This document shows positions 1 to 12,500 of a DNA stretch of 64,000 nt, in pieces (positions within the stretch are counted from its first letter, which is position 1; each line of letters opens with the position of its first letter). The stretch is from contig OY829329.1 of assembly GCA_963691655.1 (NCBI GenBank), positions 19,854,708 to 19,918,707 on the forward strand, in the 5' to 3' direction. Under the pieces are notes generated by a model. It was not told the DNA's origin, searched no databases, and saw nothing but the letters and a program-made list of their open reading frames with translations. The stretch comes from Toxonevra muliebris. Lineage: Eukaryota > Arthropoda > Insecta > Diptera > Pallopteridae. The position numbers and the translations under genes were made by a program.

Positions 1-245
1 CAAAATTCGAACCCAAACTCAGAACAAAATCAAATCAAAGCAGACCAAAACTTAGATCAAAAGTCAAACCACAAATCAGAACAGATTTGAGGCCAAAGCA
101 CACTAAAACTCTGAATCAAACTTAGATACAAATTGAAACTATAGTCAGACCAAAAATCAGACTCAACCAAATATTTAAACCAAATTCTGACTAAAAATCG
201 AACCAAATTCAGGCAGAAAACCAAAACGAAATTCAGACTTCTGCC
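1..245. repeat. Degenerate short-period A/C-rich repeat
   Basis: The first quarter kilobase repeats variations of a unit of roughly ten to fifteen bases built on AAA, TCAGA and CCAAA. The same words recur throughout, with no ORF and no clear boundaries. It reads as an old simple-sequence or minisatellite array. It is cut by the window edge, so its full length is unknown. Confidence 0.6.
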
Positions 246-715
246 ATGGTAAAAATCAAGTGTGCGTACATATATTATAAACAGTTACGGCCTAGAAAGA
301 TTTTAAAAAGGGGTATTGAAATTGAGTTTGAAAATTAATAAAAAATAGGATCCTTGTAGAATTATATCTATTTGAAAAGAAATTAAAAGCAATAAAAAGA
401 AGCTGTATAATTTCTTTGGAGTTTTTTCACCACCAGATGGTTCATGAGAAACGATTAAATTTACAAAAATTGTAAAAGCGAGAATAGTGATGTAGTGGGG
501 AACTAGAGAGGCATGTGATTTTCTTAAAAATTTTTCATAATATTATTAATAACACTGCAAATTTGAGTCTTGATAAGTATATCGTTTCGATTTTAAATTA
601 AATTTTAAAAATAGAAATGGAAAATTCATAACTCTCATTCAAAACTAAAGTTATGCAGTTGTTAGTGTTTAGCGTACGAGGACATATGGGGATCGGCTAC
701 ATGCAATCAAGAAGA

Positions 716-870
716 GAGTAGACTTCTCACAGTTTTATCTCATGCGCTTTAGTAAGAGAACAGACAGACGCCTTGGCTTGATTCATTTTGCTGAACTTTC
801 CTCTCATTTGTTACATATCTACGTTTACACATAATCTACGTGTACACATAAAACTGTGAGAAGTCGACTC
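716..870. repeat. Inverted repeat, about 23-bp arms
   Basis: GAGTAGACTTCTCACAGTTT at 716 onward is matched in reverse complement by the stretch ending at 870, with a single mismatch over 23 bases. The arms enclose about 110 bp. The shape suggests a small non-autonomous DNA element or a hairpin. No convincing target duplication was seen. Confidence 0.55.
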
Positions 871-1061
871 TTTGCTACATCGTACAACCAAGTTTCGTTT
901 CTATCATGAGTGCCTCAGTCCTACGACAAAAATTTCAAATAAAAACTTCGTTCCTTTCGAGGCTGAAGGAAAATTTATAGTTGGTTATGTTAAACCTTCG
1001 TATCGCCAGGTGGAGGGCGGTAACTTGCACCCCAAAAGTATGTTGCCTTATTATTAGTATG

Positions 1062-1284
1062 TACAAACAGATTAAGAAAGGTGAATTTTTAATATTGAAA
1101 ATAGCACCCTGAAAGTATACCGCAATTTTATTATTTTGTATGTAAACATAGAAAGTGAATTTCTCCCCGAAAGTACTTCTGTTATCTTGTTATTAGAGTA
1201 AACAGATTAAGAAAGGTGAATTTTTAATATTAAAAATAGGACCCTGAAAGTATACCGGAATTTTATTATTTTGTATGCAGGTTG
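1062..1284. repeat. Tandem duplication, about 135-bp unit
   Basis: The block around 1065-1150, containing AACAGATTAAGAAAGGTGAA, is repeated around 1200-1284 with only a few substitutions. The second copy ends in TTTTGTATG like the first. No coding content is seen. The rest of 246-1390 shows nothing I can identify. Confidence 0.7.
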
Positions 1285-1392
1285 GTGAATTTCAAACCAA
1301 AAGTATGCAATACATAATTTATGAATCCAAAATGGTTGTTGAATATACTTATATATTAAACTATATTCCTTCTTATATGTCAATGGAATTAC

Positions 1393-1475
1393 CACCTCGG
1401 TGGTCTAGTGGTAGTGTGCTAGACTATTGTCTGAGGGGTCCCGGGTTCGATTCCCGGCAAGGGCATGGCGGTACG
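1393..1475 (+). mobile_element. tRNA-derived SINE head
   Basis: The stretch has a box A-like TGGTCTAGTGG and a box B-like GGTTCGATTCC at tRNA-like spacing. The two ends do not pair into an acceptor stem, so this is the polymerase III promoter head of a SINE rather than a tRNA gene. Related heads occur at 24968, 28836 (reverse), 57162 and 60353. Confidence 0.6.
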
Positions 1476-1555
1476 CTTTTCTTAAAAAATCGCTCCTCAT
1501 GTTATTTGAAATTTACAAAATATAACCAACAACCCATATAGCCCTAAAAACTATC

Positions 1556-1922
1556 TCATATGGAAATAATCCCCTCTGTGTATCTCCAGTCGACTGAATA
1601 AAAAACACAAGTGCAGCAGCGACGTCCATTATGGCGAATAAAATACACAAAAACTGTCACCTTGAGGGTAATGTCATGAAACAGTGGAATCCCCCCCGTG
1701 TTCACCACACAACCTGTAAAGTCCATCCCTTGCCTTGACACAAAACCAAAACCAGATGAGCAGCAGTTTGGTGAAAGGACTGATCATGAGCAAAACATCA
1801 AAAGATGGCAACTGCAGCAGCCCGTCAACCCAGGATCGTATGCGGTAGGCCAAACTAATACTAGACACAATGATTAGTAGAAGCCCTAAGCTCCCAAGAA
1901 GAATATAATGAAAAAAAATCAA
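1556..1922 (-). pseudogene. Unrecognised membrane-protein-like ORF, frame broken
   Basis: I do not recognise this. The reverse strand carries an 82-residue ORF from 1922 with two hydrophobic stretches (residues about 6-27 and 45-62), ending soon after a run of seven G at about 1690. A second ORF (61 residues, ending at 1556) continues in another frame from the same place and carries a further hydrophobic stretch and a Cys-Cys pair. The base composition is richer in G+C than the flanks. This may be an old exon or gene remnant with a homopolymer frameshift, a transposon fragment, or chance. No splice structure could be assigned. Confidence 0.25.
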
Positions 1923-3580
1923 TGGAATGAGTTAATGTGGAAGAATATATCTAAAATTGCTTTTATTTTATTACAGTTTATTATTTCCTAATTAGAATTG
2001 TAAAATAAAATCAACATTAGGCGAAAGTGCGTATGAAAAATTAAAAAATGAACATCCTTCAGTTTATTTATTATGTGGACACATTGCAGCTTGATCGATT
2101 GAACGCTTCTTGAGAAAACAATGTTTAGAGGAATGCGTTAAAAGTTTCAAAAGCAATGCATTTGAGTTGATCCGATAATTTTCGGAGACAGCCAGCCTTA
2201 ATGGAACGTTCTTTTGTCTTTTTTAATCAAATTTTTCTTTTATGTCTGGATCGTGGTTCTCTAAAATATGTTCTGATTATTCCTCTTCCTAGTTGAAGAA
2301 CCTATACAGTGAGCTTCCTTTAATACTACAGTCTACAATAGTGGAATAAAAAGAAATAAAAACCAAAATTTTCAGTGAAATTATAAATTTATTTATATAT
2401 TAAAACATACATACATATTATAATTTTATTTGATATAATTGAAAATGTTCCTAACATGGCTTAAATATGATTCGAATGGGTATGATGAGTTTGTTGTGTT
2501 GGCAGTGAATCTGGTTACTATGTATATTTTTATTTCACAAACCTAATTTTGAATTGCGTTGAATACATATTCATATTATTTGCATTGAATTTATAGAGTG
2601 TATCAATCAATATATCAATTGCAACGTATATTTATCATGTTTTTGTATTAAATAAACGTTTTGTTTGTTTGTTTGCTTTTTAATCATCATACATGTGTGT
2701 GACGTCACAAAGCATTTTAATAAATATTAATACGTACATAATGTAAATATAATTTATAAAATTTTTTGGTTTGTGATATTGAATACATTATCGTTTTATA
2801 GAAAATATTCATATTCAAATATTGAATAAAGCATTTCCTTGTCATATTACAAATGTACTTATGTATTATGAAATATTCTTAAAAATATGTTTATTTTTCA
2901 AATAAATACAAAAATATATTTAGTTATATACTATATATATATATATTTATATATATATAGGTATATATATATATACATGTAAGTATGTCTGTATGTATAT
3001 GTTGTTTTTACATTTTTCCTTGATTGAAATATTTAATATTTATCTTACAATGGAAATTACAAAATTTGAATATTCTATATGCATTCTCTGAAACTCATGT
3101 TTTTTTTTCTTCATCATCGTTTTCATTAATAATTTTATGCGATTGAGATCATTAAATATAAATGTGGTTGTTTTTTGTATGTATGTGTTTTGGGGGTAGG
3201 TAGTTAGGTAGGTATGAATGCAAAAAATGAACGAGTTCCTCATTAAAATAAATATCATAATATTCAACTGCAGTGTAATGCAGTGAATGTAAAAATATAT
3301 AAACTTTCGAAAGCATGATCAATTAATGTCATCTCAAATTAAAAATAATTCGACTTATTCTACTACTAGGTATTAATAATAAGCAAGAGATAAAATTATA
3401 ATTTAGTACAAGATATATAAATATTATATAGTTTATACTAACACTTTGATTCATTTAAATGTGTTTTTGTGTTTTATATGTGTATAATTTGTTATGGTAA
3501 AATTAAATTACAAATACTAAATAATTATGTCTACGCTAACATACATGTACAAATTAGCTAATAATGTCTTCATCGTCATA
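1923..3580. other. AT-rich 3' flank of Utx with TA microsatellite
   Basis: Between the broken ORF and the Utx stop codon there is only AT-rich DNA with scattered AATAAA hexamers, some of which may serve as poly(A) signals for Utx on the reverse strand. A TA dinucleotide microsatellite occupies about 2928-2984. ORFs in this stretch have no protein-like composition and were left out. Confidence 0.6.
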
Positions 3581-6500
3581 TCAAATAGGTGTTGTTTGTG
3601 GACTACTTTGTGGCAGTGCTGCTTGTTGTTGTTGAGGTTTACATAGCATGAATGCATCGTATATTTGTAGTAGCTCAGTTAAACGATACTCTTCCAAGCA
3701 TACAATACCTTGTAGAGTTGGCGATAGCTTGCGAGCACAAGGCATACAATGAACAACGTGTCGCTTCTCCTGCTCTCGTATAAAGAGAATGTTAAACACT
3801 TCAACCTAAAAATGCAAGGGGAATAAAAATTTCGTTATATATCATATTTTATGTAAGGACTGAAATTAATAAAATCTGGAAATTTTAAACTGAAATAAAA
3901 GAATTTTATATATCGGAAACTAATAAGAAAAACTAGTCTTTTTCTATTATTATTATTGCAAATTTCAAAAATGTCGATAAATGTTGTACTTTCCCATTTA
4001 TCTTAGTAACATATTTTTTTTTTTGGTATTTCTACTGATCCGTATAACGGCAATCCAAAAAAATTCAAATGAAAAATTACAAAAGTGTTGCAACTCTCGG
4101 GAATTGAACCCTCACTTCCCGACTAGAAAATCTATACTCTACACTCAGATCCATAGACTTGTTTTCTTTCCAGAGCCTATACTTACATAAAGTATATTTT
4201 GTTTTTGGATCAAAAATAATGTGGTTAGTTTGATAGGTGGGTAAATTGTACCCACCACTATAAAACCTATATTCACCATATTCTCTCTCTCGTGAAATTC
4301 TCTCAACATGAGTCTGAAGCAAAGTCTGCAACATTTTTTCACTTATTAATATTTTTGCATACTTCAAGGGGCTTTTAAGTAACTTTGTCTTGCAACATTA
4401 GCTTTCGAAATGCCAAAGCAAACGAACATAATACTAAGCTATAAGGTTGTATATCTTTCGAACTATTGTTTTTCTTTTACTCTGAGTGCCGTTTGCTTCT
4501 TATTTGAGTTGTAAGTCATTGCGTCCTTTTTACTTTTGCATCACTGGTTGCAATTTTTCTTATCCAACTCAGCATGTAGAGCGCATTTTTTCACTTTGGG
4601 ACGTATTTGCATGCTGTTTTCAGACACTTTGCTGCTATATAACTCGATTTGATCGATATGGATTTTCATACCATTTGACCACAATATTGACGTTTTTTTA
4701 CATTTCTTTTTTTTTAATTTAAAATTTTTGATATAGTTGATTTTAAATTTTACAGATTATATTCGTTTCAAAATGAAAGATAATAAAAAAAGGATAAAAA
4801 CAAAGCTTTACTACTAACCTCGCATTGTCCACAATAGTGGGACGCTTCATTCTTTCCACGACCATGAAATCGCACTTCTACGCCCTTGGACTTGACATAT
4901 TCCAAAGTTTGTATAACGTTTCTTAATGTTTGCAGCAAGCACATTCTAAAAAAAAGAAAATAAATGGTTAATATATAAAATAATCAACTATTATATATGA
5001 AGGTAAGAAAATATGAACTTACTTTATTAATTCAAAGAGTTTTGGATCGGATACTTTTATATTCCGTGCTAGATTCCAGCTAAGATGCACCATTGGTACA
5101 ATACTTTTGAAATTTTGTAACTTATTCCATTCATATCGTTCAACAGCTAGTGAATATTGCCGTGCCGTCAAAGGGCCAACATTCCATGCAATATTATTGC
5201 ACCAACCAACTGATTGCACCCAATGCACACAACTAGAAAAATAATTATTGAAATGATTTATAAGAAATTGCTTTTCAAATGATAGAGAAAAATATTTATG
5301 TATATAGAAATATAATTGTGCCATCAGATAATTTAGCTCCTCACGGTTCTTTCAGTAGAACGAAAGTTAATTAATATAAGTCTAACATCATTTTTGAGCA
5401 CGCATATATTTAAAATTTGTTTCAACATCTAAACCACTTACCCTGCATTCACCCATACTAAATCGCCTGGTCGTTGTATGAATCTATAAACCGGTATATT
5501 TTCTTTATATAAATCTTCAAGTACTGGCCACCAAGAACCATGTAAATAACTGATGTTATTCTTTTCACAAAGACTTTCTATGCCACCCCAATATGCATCG
5601 GGCACAGCAAACCACTCGCAATCACCGGGACCAATATTAATGTTTATCGAACAGAAATTATTATTCTCTTGATGGCCAGGCGTTCTACTACCAGGCACCT
5701 TCATATACAACTGCACTGTATTCATGCCAAGAATGACATGCCCGACATGCGACAACATATTAGCAGCCGATATGACACGGGCAAAAGCGGGTAATTTTTG
5801 TAATTCAGCCAATTGTGTTCGCCATTTACGTTCATCTGATAGATCAACATTAGTGCCGAATCTGTAATGAAAATATAAATTTCAATTAGATATGGATGAC
5901 ATACAACGAGTTGAGGTGGGAGTTTCTTATGATACATATATGGAATAGGGTTTGTTGAGAGATCTACTATCAAACTTCATTCATTTTACATTTGAACGAT
6001 GTTAGCGAAAAACTCTTACATTAATATAGCACTAAAGGTTAGGACAGTGTAGAGGGAATACTCATACACTGTAAAATTTTCAAGTGCATGAATAGTTGTT
6101 TAATTTTGAGAATTAATTATTTTTAGTAATTTTATCTTACCTTAACATTTTGTTGCTATTTTTGTGTTTTTTTCGTTTTCCATTTAGATTTGAATTGCTC
6201 ATAGAATCTTTGGAATCAGAATCTGACATTGTTTGTATTCCGATGGTGGAACCTTTTTCACGCTCATCCTGTAAAAATCATAAAAAAATATTTGGATTAA
6301 AATTGCAATTTTTTAAATAGGCACATAATTTAGTGTATCTTTTTCAGAAATATTTCTCTACATTGTTCAATTCAGTAGAACGAAAGTTAAATATAATAAT
6401 AGAATCATCATAATGAATAACATAATGCAAAATTTTAAAGGGTTTTCGTATTAAAAATGAACTCACCTTTAAACTGTCTTGAAAACTTGACGCTTGATAC

Positions 6501-9500
6501 TGTGCGTATTTGGCAATTGTTGTGTGAGATCGATGCGAAATACATGCCCACACCCGTTTAGCCTGTGACGCATCCCAGTTCTCATCCGGCGACTGATGTA
6601 CTTGAGTTCGTACCTCAACACTGTGATCGGGATTGGCTTCAACAAGCGTTTTAGTCGAGAACAATCCCAAGTCCAACTTTAATGCTCCTGCTAGCCCACG
6701 TACCACAGCTATTGGATGTTTAAGGCAAAACTCTTGAAGTTGCGGACTAAACGCATGCTTTTTATTTTCCAAATGTACCGAAGGTGTTGGCGGCAACAAT
6801 TGCTCTCGTGTCAGTCGTTGTGGCGGACAATCTGGTGGTGAGGGTGGTGGAGCGTTTAAACTTAAGACAGAACAATGTGGTGGTGGTTCATCTTGTACAG
6901 GCAAATGCTTTATGGCTGCTGTTAACTGTTTCGAATCCATTTGAATAGAAAATTTAGGCGTTGCCTCATTGCCTTCGCCATCATCATCATCTTCATATAG
7001 ATTTTCCATTTTAATATCATCCAAATCATCATCTATTTCATCCTTTACAACATTATTATCTTCTTGTGATTCAGCAGGCGTATTTTTAGAGCTACCACCA
7101 CCTGGTGTTGTCATTGAGGATGTGGCCTCGCATTTAATCGATGATGTTATTGATGTTTTAGTGCGTACATTTGCGTTGATTAGATCTTGTGAATTCTCTT
7201 CTTCTTCCTCTTCTTTTATATCCAAATTATCTGCACTAAAAGTTTTCAATAAATCTTCAGTTAAGGCTGAAGTTAAATCTTTTTGTGAAAGTAATGCTTG
7301 TAGTTCTTGGTCACTAACACCTGAAAATCGAACAAAATATTTTTATTATTTTATTGAACTACATAAGTATGTACGAACATAGCTATGAATAAATACTTTT
7401 TCAGTTTTAAAAATATCTGTGAGCCCAAGTGCTACATTACATACTTATTAAGCAAGTATGCATGTTTTTTCAGGTCCTTTATTTATATTCCGTCAGAGGG
7501 GCAATCAGAGTGTTATTAAATCAACCACTCCAAAGTATATCTGCGGACATTTTTATACTATTTGAAGTTCATTGCAGAATTAATGAGAGTCAGACATGAT
7601 TTTTGCCTGCATACAGTTTGAAAACCACTATAGAATTATGGGAAGTTAGGCTTCAGTGAAATATGTACACGTTTTCATTTTTGAAAAATATCTGTGAGCC
7701 CAAGTGCTACAAAGCATACTTATTAAGGAAGTATGTATGTTTTTTCAGACCATTTACTTATATTCTTCAGAGTTTTATTAAATCAACTACTCCAAAGTAT
7801 ATCTGCGGTATACTATTTGAAGATCATTATAGAATTAAGGGATGGTATGCATGACTTGCTGTAGAGTTAAGTTAAAGTTAGGCTTCATTAAACTATTTCA
7901 AAGTTACAATTTGAAAATCATTATAAAATTAAAGTACGATAGAATAGTTACAATAATTTAAATAAGAATAAATTAATTCGTTTTTTTATTGAATTGCATT
8001 GCATACTTATTAAAGTGCGTAGTTTTTTAAAGTGTTTTTTTATATACCGCCACGGACGTGAACACGTTCGCGGACGTGAATGCTATAACATTCAAATCTA
8101 TAATACAAATTTCGGCATTCAATTCTATATAGCGTCCACATAATCCACCACTGAACTGATCTATGTATCGAAGTAAATGCTTTAGTATTCAGTGTATATA
8201 ACTAATAAAATGTGATATTGTTAGAACTTGGAAAAACGTGTATAAGCAAAATTAAAATATTACTATTACTTTAAGAGAGCCGCTATGTGTTTCTTTTTGC
8301 ACCTCTATACAACTTTGAGTGTCCGCGAACGTGTTAAGTATATATGCGGTCATTTTCATACTAACAGAAAAAAAACATAAATTATGATATGATTATTATA
8401 CTAATCTATTCGTGAACTTAAATATTAACAAAATGTATAGTTTACCCAGGGAAAACCCAAACATAGAAGTAATTGATGGACATCAGAAAATTAATATACA
8501 TAATATTCATGCTTGTGTGGTTAATAACTTCCTCAAATTATTATTTCCATGCAGACTGCTTGAAGCATGATTGTCGATATGAAAGATAGAAGGGAAATGA
8601 ATTTCTAAATTGCTTTAGGGCGATCGCGTGTACATACATAGAAAGCAAATTGACCACGTGTGTATTTTTAGGTTAAGTCTGAGTGTAGAGTAAATACTCG
8701 ATCTAAGTACATAAAACCGAAGATAGCAATAATTTTACTTACCAAGTTCATTTTGATCGCTTGTCGCTGGAGACAATTGTTGTATATCTCCAGATTCGAA
8801 TGGCTGCTGTGGTGTTAAATCTGTTTTTATCTGATTTGAAGAAACAGCAGGTGCTGTAGGATATGCCGGTGGAGGCGCATCTGCTGTATCTCCGCTTGGA
8901 GTTAGTGAGGCTGCTGCAGCGGGTTGAAGTCCCTGTGACGATGGTGGGTGTATATTTGGAGATTGCACAGTTTGAGGAGTAGGAGGGGGTACTTGCATCG
9001 AATTTTGCCGCAATGTTTGCTGATATTGCTGCATGAGACGATACTGATTGCTAAGTTGCTGAAACAGCAATTGCTGTTGTGTATTTAAGGTGGTTTGATT
9101 TTGCTGTAGAAATTGTAACATCTGTAACTGCTGTTGGGTTAGAAAAAATGCAGGTTGTGTTGACGATGCACGATTACCCGCAGGTTGAGTTTGTATATAA
9201 GGTTCATCCTTAAAACGTTTTGCAGGAACGGGACTCGCACCAGCCTGATGAGGGTAAGGAGGTGGTGGCCCTTGTGTTACCTTCAAAATACAATATAATA
9301 AATATGCTATCAGTTAAAAAGAAATAATAGTAATTTTAACTATATATATATATATAGACTTTAGTACCTCCGGTCGTTCACATGGTTAATGTATGATTAC
9401 CTTGACACGAGGAAGTCTACTTTTCTTATAAGCTATTATTCAGTGTTGTATTGACGAGTAATTGGTACAGTATATATTTTTCACTGTGAATGGCAAGTGG

Positions 9501-12500
9501 AATACAACCATGTATAAATTTGTTGTACATAGTGTTGCCATATAATGTCAAATTTATCAATGCAAAAATTCTAGTTCCTCTAAATCTGGTTAGACTATTT
9601 TCTCGATCTCTTGTTTTTTTTATATATAAAATAATATTTTTTCTATTAAGTAATGAATTGTATATAAATAAATAAAGAACAAATTACCACTACTATTTAT
9701 TTTAGGCTTAACTAAGTATGACACATCAACCACGATGTAGCCACAATACCATCTCTATAAATCTAAACAGCTCTTATCTATTGTTGCTTCGTAAAACATT
9801 CAACCCAACCCAAGTGCTAAATGCTTTCTAACTTTGCCCACAAAAATTTTATCCTGACAAATTTGGCTTCGTTTAAAATGTAGTCCATTTTTACAGATTG
9901 GGCAAATTGTCAGTATCTTTTAAGTGTTTGAAGGTTCCTGACTTCAATTAGTAGTCAAGGAACCCTGCATTGCCAACCATTTAAATAAGGACCTACGATC
10001 TAACTAACCTAAGAAATTATATTTTTAATTTGAAGAAATTTTTGTTTACAAATTTTTTTTCCAAATTTGGCGGTTTACAGATTCAGATTAATTTTTTTTA
10101 AATTAATAGGCTTTGAATGAATTATGTATTAATTTAGAAGCGATCTAACCACCATTCATAAGTGTATATCTAAAATTCCGCATTATATACTTACAGAACC
10201 GTGAGCGTTTTTGCCAATTTGGCGTTGCTGCATATGTGATGATTGCTGCTGTTGGTGTTGTTGCTGTTGTCGTGAGCTCATTTCCAATGAAATAGGAAGA
10301 TTCCAGGCTTCTTCAATTGAGCAAAGTTGTCTTCTTTTCGATGTTATACTTGGCATAGGAGCTTGTGCCAACTGTGTTTCTAAAAATTTGATTCGCTGTG
10401 CCAGGCCTTTGCTTAAACCTTGGCACTCTTTTGTTTTACTTTGCTGTGCTGCAGAGGCACCACTTAATGTAGATGATGTCGTCTGCTTTGATTCTGAAGT
10501 TTTTGTTTTATTTTCATTTGACTGTTCTTTCTGAAAAATTAAATAAAATTAATAGGTATATAATTGTACTGTTTACTATAAGTAAGAGAAAATTATGATT
10601 TTAAGATCAAACATGTACATACATTTCGAGTGCTCCTTGTTGCATTTAAATAACATGCGTACGCATCTCTAGGCTGTCCACAGCTCTCGTATAAAATTCC
10701 TAAATTAGTCCAAGCTGCCTTATGATTTTTATCAAGCTGAACTGCACAAATGTATGCTTGAAGTGCATCCGTGGGTTGACTTTGTTGCTGGTAAAGAACG
10801 CTATGTGAATGGAAAATATGTGATTATTGTACACATTTGCACTTTAATAATTTAAATAGAAAATGATCAGTGATGAAGATGAAATAAAATTGAAATATAT
10901 GCAACATTCAGTCGCTGTAAAATCCCGCTTTTTGAAATAAAGAACTTCTACTATTATTAAAATTAAATAATGAGTCACCGTATCTAAAATAACTGAATAA
11001 TTAATGTATTTCTCTAGAGAATTTGTTATGGGTAACTTTTTTAATCCAACACCAATTCTCAGATTTTAGTCAATTTAAATACAGTAAATTTTGCGCTTAC
11101 TGTAAACAGTCAATAGATTTTCGCGGTAAATTTCATTTGTAGAAAAACATACAACCTGCACACACAAGCTCTCAAATGAAAATATTTTTGAAGATAAGGC
11201 ATCACATCATCAAACAAAAAACAATCAGATAAATGGAACCCAAGAATGATATTGCTATTATTATATTATATAGATAACACTTAGTCCTTTTCACTAGCAG
11301 ATCCAGAGACTTCTAAAAGGGGGAGGGTTTTTAATATTTATCCCTTTAAAATAATTTTATTTTTTTTCATGACCAATTATAAAAATGTATGAGGTTTTCA
11401 TCGCTAAGTTGGTCCGCTTTGCATACGAAATATATTTATTTTATATATATACATGTGTCTTACCCTATAGAACACCATGTGTCGGCATTTCCTTCACTTT
11501 TCTCCACTGAATTTCTATAAGCTATGAATGCATCGTGAACTTTATTAATTCCAGCGAAGCATCGACCAAGTAAATATAATGATTGTCCTGATTTTGGATT
11601 GGCTTCAATTGACTTTTGCAAACAAAATATAGCGTAATTTTCACGCTGTTTTTTCTCACCTAATGATTCAACACAATGGTACATCCATCCTGTATTAAAC
11701 AAAATATAGAGATTTAGTTTTGAGTACTAGCAATAATTTATAATATCTATATAATCATGCACATATAATAAGTGTACTTACCTAATTGCCGATATATATC
11801 CGCTTTTAAGTCTAATGTCAGCTCTTTATCGTTAATAAGTTGTTCATATGCCTCTTTTGCTGCTTTATGTTTATTTTGAACTTCATACAGATGAGCTATA
11901 TGAAATTGAACTGTGAATATAAAAAAAAAACAGTAAATTAGTAAACTAATTAGTTCCATAGGAAAAGATCATTTGGTTTCTTTAATTGGTAATAGTTGTG
12001 GCCTATAAGTTACAATTTAGAACTTGTTCGAATTTGCATATTATTTACACTTACTTTGAAGTTTCGTGGACGTACAGGGTGCTGAATCCACAAACGCTAA
12101 TTGAAAATGTTTTAATGATGCCTTATATTCACCAATCACTTTAAGCATAAGTCCCAGACGTAAGTGGACTTCATTTGATCGTAAAAAATTTGGATTTTGA
12201 TACAGTAGATTACGAAATGATCGTATAGAGCTGCAAATAAAAGAAAAAAAAATTAATTAATGTTGATCAAACCAAATATATACAAATTTAAGAATTATTC
12301 ATCATAGTTTCAACGTTCGTAGCTTGGAACTAGATTAGTTCCAGTAGCTAGAATGAAATATTAAGTGACTTTTACAGTACTCTCAACTGTTATAAAATTT
12401 ATTCAATTGAATCATTTAGAAAAAATACTAAAGAATTGCATCAAATTATCATTAATGCATATTTTGTTTAACATTTAAGATCGTTGAAATCGAATTTTGA

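Noticed and set aside
1393..1475. A tRNA gene
   Set aside because: Box A and box B are present, but the 5' and 3' ends do not pair into an acceptor stem, and related heads elsewhere are attached to SINE bodies.
3040..3267. 75-codon reverse-strand ORF beyond the Utx stop
   Set aside because: Low-complexity Ile/Lys/Thr-rich translation of AT-rich DNA; Utx ends at 3581 with the expected conserved C-terminus.
6969..7382. Plus-strand Ser-rich ORF of 137 codons
   Set aside because: It is antisense to the acidic and Ser/Asp-rich part of Utx exon 10 and reflects that codon composition.
10211..10534. Plus-strand Cys-rich ORF
   Set aside because: The Cys residues are the reverse reading of CAG/CAA repeats in Utx exon 8.
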